Of a stretch of DNA of 64,000 nt, positions 36,110 through 44,664 are shown in pieces; the stretch's first letter is position 1, and each line of letters begins with the position of its first letter. The stretch is taken from NCBI RefSeq assembly GCF_004364935.1, contig NZ_SOBT01000008.1, positions 1,491,534-1,555,533 of the forward strand, written 5' to 3'. Below the pieces are notes generated by a model. The model was not told the origin of the DNA, did no database searches, and saw only the letters and a program-made list of their open reading frames with translations. A program made the position numbers and the translations under genes. The DNA comes from Panacagrimonas perspica (GTDB lineage Bacteria > Pseudomonadota > Gammaproteobacteria > Nevskiales > Nevskiaceae).

Positions 36110-37209
36110 GCAGCGCCGTCGCCCTGCCCTCGTTCGCGATGGAACTGCCCTGGGACCAGTGGGCGCAGCAGGATCGACGCTTCCGCCGCATCCAGCTCAC
36201 GGTGCTCGCGCTGGTGCTGATCCTCAGTGCGCTGATCGCGTGGCTGCCGGCGCCGTCGATGTTGCGTCCGCAGATCGCGCCGCCACCGCTGCCGATCCAG
36301 CTCCTGCTCAAACCCAGGCCGCCGGTGACGATCGCGCCCAAGCCCGTCACCGCGCCTTCGCCTGCGCAGGCGCCATCGGTGACGCCGCCCAGGCCGGTTG
36401 CTCCGCCCACGCAGAAGCCGCCGCCGGTCCAGAAGGAGACCCGCACGGCCGAGCGCTCCGGCTCGCCGACGCCGGGACCGACGGCGCGCGAACGCGCCAA
36501 CGCCGCCGGCATCGGCAACCTCGCGAGCCAGCTGTCCTCGCTGCGCGATTCGTCGGTCGCCTCCAAGGCCATCACCGGCCGGCCCGACCTCACCGGCACG
36601 CCGCGTCCCGACCGCACGGCGGAGTTCGATGGCGGCAACGCACCCGGGGCCGGCTCGGAGCGCGCGCTGATCACGGCCAAGGCCGGTCAGTCGAGCGGTG
36701 GCATCAACACGGCGGCGCTGAGTCGCGGCACCGGCGGCGGCGGCCTGGCCGGTCGCGGCACGACGCAGGTCGCTGGCTACGGCGGCGGTGGCAACGGCGC
36801 CGGTCCGGGCATCGGCAACGGCCGTGCCGGTGGCGCGGGCGGTGGCAGTGGTACCGGCAGCGGCGGCACGGGCACCGGCCCGGGTTCGGGCGCCGGCCCG
36901 GGTTCGGGCGCCGGCTCCGGGGCGCGCAGCCGCGAGGAGATCGAGATGATCTTCGACCAGAACAAGGGGGCGATCTACGCGCTCTACAACCGCGCGCTGC
37001 GCGGCGACCCCGGCCTGCAGGGCAAGCTGGTGCTCGAACTCACGATCCAGCCCAACGGCACCGTGACGGCCTGCCGCGTCGTGTCCATGGAATTCGAGGC
37101 CGCCGAGTTCAAGGCGCAACTGGTCAAGCGCGTGATGATGTTCCGCTTCGAGGATCGCAACGTCGCACCGGTGACCACGACCAAGCCGATCGATTTCTTC
37201 CCGAGCTGA
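36106..37209 (+). CDS. AgmX/PglI C-terminal-domain protein (TonB/TolA-like transducer)
   Basis: A 367-residue inner-membrane-anchored protein laid out like TonB: short cytoplasmic head, one helix (QLTVLALVLILSALIAWLP, residues about 26-46), a proline-rich stretch (about 50-125), a glycine-rich spacer (about 200-275, including two copies of an 18-base repeat at 36877-36912), and a folded end (EEIEMIFDQNKGAIYALYNR to the C terminus) of the AgmX/PglI type. AgmX is linked to gliding in Myxococcus. It should carry motor force to the outer-membrane or TPR parts of the locus. It is the last gene of the run. Confidence 0.88.
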   Translation: MSSAVALPSFAMELPWDQWAQQDRRFRRIQLTVLALVLILSALIAWLPAPSMLRPQIAPPPLPIQLLLKPRPPVTIAPKPVTAPSPAQAPSVTPPRPVAPPTQKPPPVQKETRTAERSGSPTPGPTARERANAAGIGNLASQLSSLRDSSVASKAITGRPDLTGTPRPDRTAEFDGGNAPGAGSERALITAKAGQSSGGINTAALSRGTGGGGLAGRGTTQVAGYGGGGNGAGPGIGNGRAGGAGGGSGTGSGGTGTGPGSGAGPGSGAGSGARSREEIEMIFDQNKGAIYALYNRALRGDPGLQGKLVLELTIQPNGTVTACRVVSMEFEAAEFKAQLVKRVMMFRFEDRNVAPVTTTKPIDFFPS

Positions 37210-37564
37210 CGGCCGCCGCGCCGATGGCGGGTGCGAAGACCGATTCACTCTCCACTCGATTCAGGGTGGGTTCGCGGGCCCGCGAGCAGAGTGATCGTGC
37301 CCAGGCCTTCTTCCTCCCGAAAGCGGCACCGTCCTGCTCGTGGACTCCTACGCCCTTGCCACCGGTGGCAAGGCCTACCGCTGCGACTCGATCGACCCAA
37401 GACGCATCGCGTCGTAACCCGTAGGGTGCGCCCCGCGCACCAAAACTTTGTGCTGCCGGTTAATCCTTCCACGGCACGCCAACCACCCGCCATAAAGCCA
37501 CCGCTCAGCCGCGCGTGGTTTATCTTCCGACAGGCATTGGCCGCCAACGGGAACGTACACACTC
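37210..37564. other. Intergenic region before dctA
   Basis: A 355-base gap with no convincing gene. It holds a 20-base perfect palindrome CCTTGCCACCGGTGGCAAGG (37355-37374) and a REP-type hairpin GGTGCGC ccc GCGCACC (37425-37441). The palindrome may terminate the upstream operon or bind a regulator; the last 100 bases, less GC-rich, probably hold the dctA promoter. Confidence 0.6.
37355..37374. promoter_or_regulatory. 20-base perfect palindrome upstream of dctA
   Basis: CCTTGCCACCGGTGGCAAGG reads the same on both strands with no loop, a form more like a dimeric-protein site than a hairpin terminator. It lies 190 bases before the dctA start. No regulator gene sits beside it. Confidence 0.4.
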
Positions 37565-38815
37565 ATGCAGGGATCCCGCTTCTACCTCTGGGTCCTCGCG
37601 GCGATCATCGTCGGCGGGCTGATCGGACACTACGCCCCCGACGTCGGCGTTTCGCTCAAGCCGCTGGGCGACGGCTTCATCTCGCTGGTGAAGATGCTGA
37701 TCGGCCCGGTGATCTTCCTGACCGTCGTGCTCGGCATCGCCGGTGTGTCGGACGTCAAGAAAGTGGGCCGCGTCGGTGCCAAGGCGATCCTCTATTTCGA
37801 AGTGGTGTCGACGATCGCGCTGGTGATCGGGCTGGTCGTCGTCAACGTGCTCAAGCCGGGCGCCGGCTTCGATGCAGACCCGGCGACGCTCGATGCGGGC
37901 GCCGTCGCGCAGTACGCGGCCAAGGCCGAGCAGCAGTCGACGGTCCATTTCCTGCTCGACATCATCCCGGCGACCTTCAGCGACGCGTTCACGGCCAACG
38001 GACACCTGCTGCAGGTGCTGCTGGTGGCGGTGCTGTTCGGCTTCGCGCTGATCCAGGTCGGCGAGAAGGGCAAGCCGGTGGTCGCCTTCTGCGAATCCGC
38101 CGCGCAGGTGTTCTTCCGGATGATCGGCATGGTGATGAAGCTCGCGCCGATCGGCGCCGGCGGCGCGATGGCCTTCACGATCGGCAAGTACGGCGTCGAC
38201 AGTCTCGGGCCGCTGGCCAAGCTGATGGGCGGCTTCTATTTCACCTGCCTGCTGTTCATCCTGGTGGTGCTGGGCACGATCGCGAAGCTCACCGGCTTTT
38301 CGATCCTGCGCTTCATCCGCTACATCAAGGAAGAACTGCTGCTCGTGCTCGGCACCTCGTCGTCGGAGTCGGCGCTGGTGCCGCTGATGCAGAAGCTCGA
38401 GCGCATGGGTTGTTCACGCTCGGTCGTGGGCCTGGTCGTACCGAGCGGATACTCGTTCAACCTGGACGGCACCAATATCTACCTGACGATGGCCGCGATC
38501 TTCGTGGCGCAGGCGCTCAACGTGGAGCTCACGCTGATGCAGGAACTCACGCTGCTGGGCGTGGCGATGCTCACGTCCAAGGGCGCCGCGGGCGTGACGG
38601 GCTCGGGCTTCATCACGCTGGCGGCGACGATGTCGGTGGTGCCGACCGTGCCGGTCGCGGGCCTGGCGCTGATCCTGGGCATCGATCGCTTCATGAGCGA
38701 GGCGCGTGCGCTGACCAACTTCATCGGCAACGGCGTGGCCTGCGTGGTCGTGGCGCGCTGGGAGAACGAACTGGATCGCGGGAAGATGACCGAGGTTCTC
38801 GGCGCACCCGCGTGA
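37565..38815 (+). CDS. dctA: C4-dicarboxylate:cation symporter
   Basis: A 416-residue inner-membrane protein of the dicarboxylate/amino acid:cation symporter family, importing succinate, fumarate or malate with protons or sodium. The family's re-entrant and substrate loops are clear: [39 protein letters not shown] and [22 protein letters not shown], with [19 protein letters not shown] near the end. ATG at 37565 begins [18 protein letters not shown] at helix 1. It stands alone on its strand, without a dctBD-type two-component system, and fits the neighbouring C2/C4 enzymes. Confidence 0.95.
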   Translation: MQGSRFYLWVLAAIIVGGLIGHYAPDVGVSLKPLGDGFISLVKMLIGPVIFLTVVLGIAGVSDVKKVGRVGAKAILYFEVVSTIALVIGLVVVNVLKPGAGFDADPATLDAGAVAQYAAKAEQQSTVHFLLDIIPATFSDAFTANGHLLQVLLVAVLFGFALIQVGEKGKPVVAFCESAAQVFFRMIGMVMKLAPIGAGGAMAFTIGKYGVDSLGPLAKLMGGFYFTCLLFILVVLGTIAKLTGFSILRFIRYIKEELLLVLGTSSSESALVPLMQKLERMGCSRSVVGLVVPSGYSFNLDGTNIYLTMAAIFVAQALNVELTLMQELTLLGVAMLTSKGAAGVTGSGFITLAATMSVVPTVPVAGLALILGIDRFMSEARALTNFIGNGVACVVVARWENELDRGKMTEVLGAPA

Positions 38816-38825
38816 GGCGTCGACG

Positions 38826-39146
38826 CTACGGCGCTGCGGGAGCCCGGCGATACACGTTGTACGGCTTCTCCGGGTGCCAGCCCGAGACGTCGTTCAGGCG
38901 GAACTCCGACTCCGAGACGATCCTGCCGGCGAGGCCTCCGCCGGAGTCGATCGTCAGCAACTCGCCATCGACCGTGTACTTGCCCGTCTCTTCGTAATAG
39001 CTGGTCCAGGTCTTCGACCACTTCGAGAACGTATAGAAGCGCGAAGGATCAGTGACGTCGACGTAGGTTCCGGAAAGCGGCTGGCCGCAGCCCGTGAGCG
39101 ATGCCAGCAGGATCAGCGCAACGGCGAGTCTCCCGATCGGCGGCAT
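38826..39146 (-). CDS. Small lipoprotein of unknown function
   Basis: A 106-residue protein with a lipobox (LASLTGC) and a compact beta-type body (GTYVDVTDPSRFYTFSKW, YTVDGELLTID, YNVYRRAP). The start is placed at ATG 39146; the frame is open upstream, but that part overlaps the small membrane gene. It lies five bases after that gene on the same strand. The fold resembles small 'value-plus-unit' domains used in protein quality lipoproteins, but no family is recognised. Confidence 0.75.
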   Translation of the reverse strand: MPPIGRLAVALILLASLTGCGQPLSGTYVDVTDPSRFYTFSKWSKTWTSYYEETGKYTVDGELLTIDSGGGLAGRIVSESEFRLNDVSGWHPEKPYNVYRRAPAAP

Positions 39147-39151
39147 GATCG

Positions 39152-39319
39152 TCAGTCCCGTTTCTGCGTCTTGCTGATGCCACCCATCACGCCCAGGCCC
39201 AGCGCCACGGCCGCGCCGATGAGCACCCACTGCGTGTCGATCCCCGCCAGGTGCGCGCCGTAGGCCAGCGCGCCGACGACGATGAACACGCCCACCAGGT
39301 AGATCAGGAAATTGCGCAT
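39152..39319 (-). CDS. Small two-helix membrane protein (55 aa)
   Basis: A short gene encoding MRNFLIYLVGVFIVVGALA and a second helix (WVLIGAAVALGLGVMGG) ending SKTQKRD. The polarity is typical of a two-helix inner-membrane hairpin with a basic cytoplasmic end. It precedes the lipoprotein by five bases and probably shares a transcript with it. No function is known to me. Confidence 0.75.
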   Translation of the reverse strand: MRNFLIYLVGVFIVVGALAYGAHLAGIDTQWVLIGAAVALGLGVMGGISKTQKRD

Positions 39320-39385
39320 GCGGAGTCCGGGTGGTCGGGAGTGGAAACGAGTGTGGCAAATATCGCGTCGGCAGCGGAAGGGTTC

Positions 39386-39455
39386 CGTAGCCCGGACGAA
39401 GTCCGGGGTTCCGCTTCATCGGCGAGAAAAAACCCCGGACTTCGTCCGGGCTACG
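39386..39455. repeat. REP-like inverted pair
   Basis: CGTAGCCCGGACGAAGTCCGGGG (left) and CCCCGGACTTCGTCCGGGCTACG (right) face each other across an 18- to 25-base spacer. It lies between the small membrane gene and the methyltransferase stop. Confidence 0.85.
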
Positions 39456-39465
39456 GTGGCGACGG

Positions 39466-40275
39466 TCAGCGCGGCTTGCGACCGCTGGACAGCACCGACG
39501 GCATCGGCAGCGCGTAGCCGTCCGCGGTCTTGAAGGCCGTCATCTCCTGCTCGATGGCGCCGCGGATGGCTTCGAGCGCCTGCGGCGTCTGCGCCTTGAG
39601 CAGCGCAGCCGTGCGGACCGTGCCGGCCATCATCGTGTCGAACAGGTCCGACGACTTGGTGAAGCGCCAGGTCTGCGGAATCGTGATGACGCGCGTATCG
39701 CTCAGGCCGGCCGTCTCCAGCGCCTTCTTCGACACCGCGGCATCGCTGAACTGGAAGAACGGAGGCCCCGGGGGCAGCGGCACGTCCGCCTTGCCGCAAC
39801 GCGCCACGGCGCCCAGCACGATGCGGAAAGCCGCGGTCTGCTCGGGCGGCGCCCACACCGTGAAGGCGAAGCGCCCGCCGGGAGCCAGCACACGCGCGGC
39901 TTCGGCGATCGCGCGGTCCGGATGATCCAGGTGCAGCACGCCGAAGTTCATCGTCACCGCATCGAAGCTGCCGTCGGCCTGCTTCAGCGACTCGGCATCG
40001 CCTTCGACGAACTCGAGGCCGGGATTCAGCCGCGCGGCGATGGCGAGCATCGAGGCCGAGAAATCCAGGCCCAGCACCTTGGCGCCACGCTTGGCCGCTT
40101 CGGCCGTGACATAGCCGGGACCGCAGGCCAGATCCAGCAGGCGCACACCCGGGCCGGCCTCGACCGCCTTGAGCATCTCCGGCACCGACTGGCTCGTGAG
40201 CCGCGCGAACGCGCCGTCGTACTCGTTGGCGGCCGCGTTCCAGCCCTGGTGCTCGAGATCGCGAAAAGCGCTCAT
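39466..40275 (-). CDS. Class I SAM-dependent methyltransferase
   Basis: A 269-residue cytoplasmic methyltransferase of the UbiE/Methyltransf_11 type. Motif I is RLLDLACGPGYVT (about residues 45-57), the acidic residue after strand 2 is in VLGLDFSASML, and motif post-I/II reads FDAVTMNFGVLHLDHPDRAIAEAARVLAPGG. The C-terminal region (DVPLPPGPPFFQFSDAAV) may form the substrate lid. The substrate is unknown; quinone or small-molecule methylation are both possible. It lies between REP and hairpin elements with no clear partner. Confidence 0.88.
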   Translation of the reverse strand: MSAFRDLEHQGWNAAANEYDGAFARLTSQSVPEMLKAVEAGPGVRLLDLACGPGYVTAEAAKRGAKVLGLDFSASMLAIAARLNPGLEFVEGDAESLKQADGSFDAVTMNFGVLHLDHPDRAIAEAARVLAPGGRFAFTVWAPPEQTAAFRIVLGAVARCGKADVPLPPGPPFFQFSDAAVSKKALETAGLSDTRVITIPQTWRFTKSSDLFDTMMAGTVRTAALLKAQTPQALEAIRGAIEQEMTAFKTADGYALPMPSVLSSGRKPR

Positions 40276-40296
40276 CCGTCCTTCTCCTCGTTGTAG

Positions 40297-40322
40297 GGCC
40301 GATCCCGTCGAGGGGATCGGCC
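40297..40322 (-). terminator. Hairpin after class I fumarase
   Basis: GGCCGATCCC and GGGATCGGCC form a 10-bp stem with a six-base loop, between the fumarase stop (40364) and the methyltransferase start. There is no strong T run, so it is a possible terminator or mRNA end stabiliser. Confidence 0.5.
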
Positions 40323-40363
40323 TGAATGATCTTCTGCGCGCCGCCGCAAACGCGGCCCGCCCG

Positions 40364-41896
40364 TTACGCCATGACGACCGGAATCTTGCCGATCTTCGCC
40401 TGCCACTTCTTCGGCCCGGTCTCGTGCACGGATTCGCCGGTGGCGTCCACCGCGACCGTCACCGGCATGTCCTGCACCGTGAATTCGTAGATGGCTTCCA
40501 TGCCCAGGTCCGCGAAGCCGACGACCTTGGCTTCCTTGATCGCCTTGCTGACCAGGTACGCGGCGCCGCCGACAGCCATCAGGTACGCGGCCTTGTGCTT
40601 CTTGATCGCCTCGATGCCGGTGGGCCCGCGCTCGGACTTGCCGATCATCGCGATCAGGCCGGTCTTGGCCAGCATCATCTCGGTGAACTTGTCCATGCGC
40701 GTGGCCGTCGTCGGGCCCGCGGGGCCCACGACCTCGTCGCGCACCGGGTCGACCGGGCCGACGTAGTAGATCGTGCGATTGGTGAAATCCACCGGCAGCT
40801 GCTCGCCCTTGGCGAGCATGTCCTGGATGCGCTTGTGGGCAGCGTCGCGGCCGGTGAGCATCTTGCCGTTGAGCAGCAGCGTCTGACCCGGCTTCCAGCT
40901 CTGCACCTCGGCCGGCGTCAGCGTGTCGAGATTCACGCGCGTGGAGGTCTTGAGGTCGGCTTTCCAGGTGACCTGCGGCCAGTCCTCGAGCTTCGGGGCT
41001 TCGAGCTTCGCGGGACCGCTACCGTCGAGTTCGAAATGCACGTGCCGCGTCGCGGCGCAATTCGGGATCATCGCCACCGGCAGGCTGGCGGCGTGCGTCG
41101 GGTAGTCGATGATCTTGACGTCGAGCACCGTGGTCAGACCGCCGAGGCCCTGCGCGCCGATGCCCAGCGCGTTGACCTTCTCCAGCAGTTCCAGGCGCAT
41201 CGCCTCGATGTTCGTCAGCGTCTCGCCGCGCGCCTGCTTGGCCTTCACCAGGTGGATGTCGACCGGCGCCATGATCGCTTCCTTGGCCATGACGGTCGCC
41301 TTCTCCGGCGTGCCGCCGATGCCGATGCCGAGAATGCCCGGCGGGCACCAGCCGGCGCCCATCGTCGGCACCGTCTTGAGCACCCAGTCGACGATCGAGT
41401 CCGAAGGATTCAGGCAGACCATCTTCGACTTGTTCTCGGAGCCACCGCCCTTGGCGGCGCAGGTCACCTCGACATGGTCGCCGGCGACGATCTCGTAGTG
41501 GATGACGGCCGGGGTGTTGTCCTTGGTGTTCTTGCGGGCGCCGGCGGGGTCGGAGAGCACCGAGGCGCGCAGCATGTTCTCGGGATTGGTGTAGGCGCGG
41601 CGCACGCCCTCATCGACCATCTGCTGCACCGTGAGCGTGGAATCCCAGCGCACGTTCATGCCCACCTTGAGAAACACCACGCAGATGCCCGTGTCCTGGC
41701 AGATCGGACGCTTGCCCTCGGCGCTCATGCGCGAGTTGGTGAGGATCTGCGCGATCGAGTCCTTGGCCGCGGGCGATTCCTCGCGTTCGTAGGCCTCGCC
41801 CAGCGCCTGGATGTAGTCCAGCGGGTGGTAGTAGCTGATGTACTGGAAGGCGTCGGCGATCGACTGGATGAAGTCGTCCTGGCGGATGGTCGTCAT
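40364..41896 (-). CDS. Class I fumarate hydratase ([4Fe-4S])
   Basis: A 510-residue iron-sulfur fumarase that interconverts fumarate and malate, equivalent to FumA/FumB. Cluster cysteines fit the class: PICQDTGIC near residue 75, and MIPNCAATRHVHFEL and GWCPPGILG later. The C-terminal domain begins near VDFTNRTIYYVGPVDPVRDE and contains GPTTATRMDKFTEMML. The start is ATG at 41896; upstream extensions add unrelated sequence. With FumC at 49216 the cell has both the oxygen-sensitive and the stable enzyme. REP elements lie upstream. Confidence 0.95.
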   Translation of the reverse strand: MTTIRQDDFIQSIADAFQYISYYHPLDYIQALGEAYEREESPAAKDSIAQILTNSRMSAEGKRPICQDTGICVVFLKVGMNVRWDSTLTVQQMVDEGVRRAYTNPENMLRASVLSDPAGARKNTKDNTPAVIHYEIVAGDHVEVTCAAKGGGSENKSKMVCLNPSDSIVDWVLKTVPTMGAGWCPPGILGIGIGGTPEKATVMAKEAIMAPVDIHLVKAKQARGETLTNIEAMRLELLEKVNALGIGAQGLGGLTTVLDVKIIDYPTHAASLPVAMIPNCAATRHVHFELDGSGPAKLEAPKLEDWPQVTWKADLKTSTRVNLDTLTPAEVQSWKPGQTLLLNGKMLTGRDAAHKRIQDMLAKGEQLPVDFTNRTIYYVGPVDPVRDEVVGPAGPTTATRMDKFTEMMLAKTGLIAMIGKSERGPTGIEAIKKHKAAYLMAVGGAAYLVSKAIKEAKVVGFADLGMEAIYEFTVQDMPVTVAVDATGESVHETGPKKWQAKIGKIPVVMA

Positions 41897-42211
41897 GACT
41901 CGGCTCGGAGAGCGGCTGGGAAGGGGCTGGCCGGCATTATCGGCCATCCACAGCGGCCGGTGCGGCGGCGCTACTCGTCCGGGCAGGCCTCGGGACCGTG
42001 TAACGGAACGCAACCCCGCTCTTTCGCTTCGCGAAATTCAACACCCGGGCTACGGTGACGAGGGCTTCTCGGGGAAATCGACGGCTCGCGGTTCGACGTT
42101 CAGGCCCTGAGAACCGAGACGCAGAGGCCGATCTCTGATTCCGACTTCGTAGCCCGGACGAAGTCCGGGGTTCCCCTCGAATACGGGGCGCAACCCCGGA
42201 CTTCGTCCGGG
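41897..42211. other. Intergenic region upstream of class I fumarase
   Basis: A 315-base gap. It carries a partial REP unit (ACCCGGGCTACGG, about 42043-42055) and most of a complete REP pair (42148-42216). I see no gene in it. The fumarase promoter is presumably within the first 150 bases upstream of 41896. Confidence 0.6.
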
Positions 42212-42216
42212 CTACG
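42148..42216. repeat. REP-like inverted pair
   Basis: CGTAGCCCGGACGAAGTCCGGGG and CCCCGGACTTCGTCCGGGCTACG face each other. The TAG at 42214-42212 (minus) is the stop of the small gene 42212-42472. Confidence 0.85.
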
Positions 42217-42472
42217 GTGACGAAGGAACCTCGAACAACCGTTCCTCGGCTTCCTCGCTCATGAAGAACAGCCGGTGCTCGCGAACCGCGAAGTCGTCGA
42301 CGATCATCATCCGCGTCTGGTCCGCACGCTGCGGCAGCTCGACCTTGTATTTCATCGGCGGCGTGCGCTCGGTCGCGTAGAAGCGGTCCCAGTACGCGCG
42401 GGTCCATCCGCCCTCTTCGCGGCCGTATTCGAAATACACGGACTCGAACTGCGCCTTGCTGACGTCCTGCAC
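42212..42472 (-). CDS. Small protein of unknown function (86 aa)
   Basis: An open frame beginning at GTG 42472, 15 bases after the lactonase-like gene, coding for VQDVSKAQFESVYFEYGREE, then a charged, compact body (YWDRFYATERTPPMKYKVELP, MMIVDDFAVREHRLFFMSEE). The composition looks coding, not shadow: hydrophobic and charged residues alternate sensibly. No ribosome site is obvious. The end is set by the TAG within a REP element, so the native C terminus may be lost. Family not recognised. Confidence 0.55.
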   Translation of the reverse strand: MQDVSKAQFESVYFEYGREEGGWTRAYWDRFYATERTPPMKYKVELPQRADQTRMMIVDDFAVREHRLFFMSEEAEERLFEVPSSP

Positions 42473-42486
42473 GAGGCGCGCCGTGC

Positions 42487-43338
42487 TCAGTGCCGGTGGC
42501 GGATCAGTTCGACCGGATCGTGCGCGCAGAAGATGTCGATCTCGCCGCCGTGTTGCGCCTTGAGTTCGCGCAGGCGCCGCTGGTTGTTGAGACGCTGCGG
42601 GCCGTTCATCTGCATGATGCTCTGGAACGCCATCAGGCCGATCGGACAGTGCGCCGGCGTCTCGACTTCGCCGCGGAAGAAGTAGGCGTCGCCGCAATGG
42701 ATCATCCACCGGTCGCCCGTTTTCACCGCGACACCGCAGTGGCCGCGCGTGTGCCCCGTCAGCGGCACCAGCAGCACGTCCGGATCCAGCCCCGGAATGG
42801 CGCGCAGGGCTTCGAAACCGAACCAGCTTTCGCCTTCCAGCTTGTGCCTCACCCAGTCCGGTCCGTGCGCCCACTGAGCGGAGACGTAGCGCATCTTCTC
42901 GCGCAGGCTCGGCGCCATCGCGGCTTCGATCTCGGTGTCGAACACGTGCACCTTGGCGTCGGGAAAATCCGCGATGCCGCCCGCGTGGTCGAGGTCCAGG
43001 TGCGTGAGCACGATGTGGCGCACGTCTTCCTGCTTGAATCCGAGCGCGAGCACCTGCGCCAGCGCCGTCTCTTCCTGTCGTAGCTGCGGCCGCACCGTCG
43101 CAAGGAACGGACGGCCGAGACGACGCGGATTGCGCACGTCGTCGGTGCCAAGGCCCGAGTCGACCAGCACCAGGCCCTGGGCAGTCTCGATCAGCAGGCA
43201 GTGGCAACACATCTCATAGGTGTCGAGAAGTCCGCCCTCGCCCGCCATCAAGCGCCGGCCGTAGGGACACATCGTTCCGCAGTTCAGATGATGAATGCGG
43301 ATGCCGGATGTCCCCTTCGATTGCGTCGTTGCGCCCAT
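42487..43338 (-). CDS. Metallo-beta-lactamase-fold hydrolase, AHL-lactonase-like
   Basis: A 283-residue metallo-hydrolase. The dinuclear metal signature HLDLDHAGG is at about residues 113-121, with the later ligands in GHTRGHCG, HCGDAYF and AHDP. The overall design (N-terminal LNCGTMCPYG with the long loop, then LLIETAQGLVLVDSGLG) is that of AttM/AiiA-type N-acylhomoserine lactonases, so quorum quenching or a related lactone hydrolysis is plausible but not proven. The ATG at 43338 overlaps the stop of the upstream cyclase gene (TGATG), so it is co-translated with it. Confidence 0.85.
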   Translation of the reverse strand: MGATTQSKGTSGIRIHHLNCGTMCPYGRRLMAGEGGLLDTYEMCCHCLLIETAQGLVLVDSGLGTDDVRNPRRLGRPFLATVRPQLRQEETALAQVLALGFKQEDVRHIVLTHLDLDHAGGIADFPDAKVHVFDTEIEAAMAPSLREKMRYVSAQWAHGPDWVRHKLEGESWFGFEALRAIPGLDPDVLLVPLTGHTRGHCGVAVKTGDRWMIHCGDAYFFRGEVETPAHCPIGLMAFQSIMQMNGPQRLNNQRRLRELKAQHGGEIDIFCAHDPVELIRHRH

Positions 43339-44645
43339 CACAACACCTCGTACGTCATCACCGGTCTCTGGATGCCTTTCAGCGTCGTCTCGCCTTTCTG
43401 CTGGCAGGGAATCTGGTCATGGATCAGCAGCTGGGTCGAATGGCTGATCAGCACCTTGCCCGGTTCGCACATGGCCTGGAGACGCGCCGCGAGATTCACA
43501 TGCTTGCCCAGCGCAGCGTACTTCATGCGCCCGGAGGATCCGAAATTCCCGATCGTGGCCACGCCCGTGTTGATGCCCATGCGCACTCTGAAGATCTCGT
43601 CGATGCCATCGGCGCCCCATTTGGCGTTCAGCCTATCGACGGCCGCCTGCATCTGCACCGCCATGCGCACCGCGCGCAGCGCGTGGTCGGCATCGTTGGT
43701 CGCCTGCGGCGCGCCGAACAGGATCAGGATGGCATCGCCCATCAGTTCGTCGATGGTGCCGTTGTGGCGGTCCGCGATCGCGGTCATCTCGGTGAAGTAT
43801 TCGTTGAGGATCCGCGACAGATCCTCCGGCTCCATGCGCTCGCTGATCTCGGTGAATCCGACGAGGTCGGAGAAGAACAGCGTGAGCTTGCGGCGCTCGT
43901 GACCGGCGACGGTCTCGGTCTGGCTGTTAGCGATCGCGTCGACGACCTGCGCGGGCACGTAGCGGCGCAACAAGTTGTTGTTCCGCTCGAGCTGGCGTGT
44001 CTGCTCGCTGAGCTTGGCGTGCGCATCCTGCAGCAACCGGCTCTGCCTCCTTCTCGCCATCACCACGAGCACGCTGAAGGCGAAACAGAAGACGAAGATG
44101 CCCATCACCGTGGAGATCAGGCCCACGATCCAGCCGGCGGAGCGCTGCGCATCGACCGTCCTGTCGACGAGCACCGGCGCGTACGGCAGCACACCCACGA
44201 CTTCCATCAGGCCGACGGCGCTGATCGACAGCAGGCCGTAGAGAAACGCGAACCAGCCGACGCGGATGTCGTCGTAATAGAGCACGCACAGGATCACCAC
44301 CAGCGGGAAGATCGCGATCATCGGCGAGCTCCAGGTACCCAGACCGTGGATCGCCGAGAGCAGGCAGGTGCCGTAGCACAGGATGTAGAAATACGCCGTC
44401 CAGCGCGCCTCCTTGCCACTGCGTGCGGCCAGCAGGCTGATCGCGAAGTTCGCCGCGATCACCAGGACGAACACGCCCATGAGCTGATCGACCAGCGGCA
44501 TGTTCATCTTCGCCGTCGATGCGTAGGCGAAGTGCGCGATCGTCGAAGCCCCGATCTGCGCCACCAGGCCAAAGCCGGAGAGCAGCGCGGTCTTGCGGCT
44601 CGCGGTCCAGCTGTTGACCTCGATGAAGCGGTCGACCAGCGTCAT
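43338..44645 (-). CDS. Membrane class III nucleotide cyclase (copy 1)
   Basis: A 435-residue protein with a six-helix membrane half (residues about 20-190), a linker helix (LLQDAHAKLSEQTRQLERNN) and a C-terminal class III cyclase domain. The two metal aspartates (FFSDLVGFTE, MGDAILILFG) and the transition-state Asn and Arg (HVNLAARL) are present. The residues that choose the base are unusual: Glu in IDELMGD and Ala in MKYAALG. The start ATG at 44645 aligns MTLVDRFIEVN with MKLVERFIEVN of copy 2; a GTG nine bases upstream is less likely. The lactonase-like gene is coupled downstream. Confidence 0.9.
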   Translation of the reverse strand: MTLVDRFIEVNSWTASRKTALLSGFGLVAQIGASTIAHFAYASTAKMNMPLVDQLMGVFVLVIAANFAISLLAARSGKEARWTAYFYILCYGTCLLSAIHGLGTWSSPMIAIFPLVVILCVLYYDDIRVGWFAFLYGLLSISAVGLMEVVGVLPYAPVLVDRTVDAQRSAGWIVGLISTVMGIFVFCFAFSVLVVMARRRQSRLLQDAHAKLSEQTRQLERNNNLLRRYVPAQVVDAIANSQTETVAGHERRKLTLFFSDLVGFTEISERMEPEDLSRILNEYFTEMTAIADRHNGTIDELMGDAILILFGAPQATNDADHALRAVRMAVQMQAAVDRLNAKWGADGIDEIFRVRMGINTGVATIGNFGSSGRMKYAALGKHVNLAARLQAMCEPGKVLISHSTQLLIHDQIPCQQKGETTLKGIQRPVMTYEVL

Positions 44646-44664
44646 CGGTTCCACGCTCGTGCGC

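Noticed and set aside
37300-37440. A tRNA-like or small RNA structure before dctA
   Set aside because: Hairpins are present, but no cloverleaf, T-loop GTTCRA or CCA end can be traced.
39386-42216. REP pairs as CRISPR repeats
   Set aside because: There are only facing pairs with no regular spacers and no cas genes.
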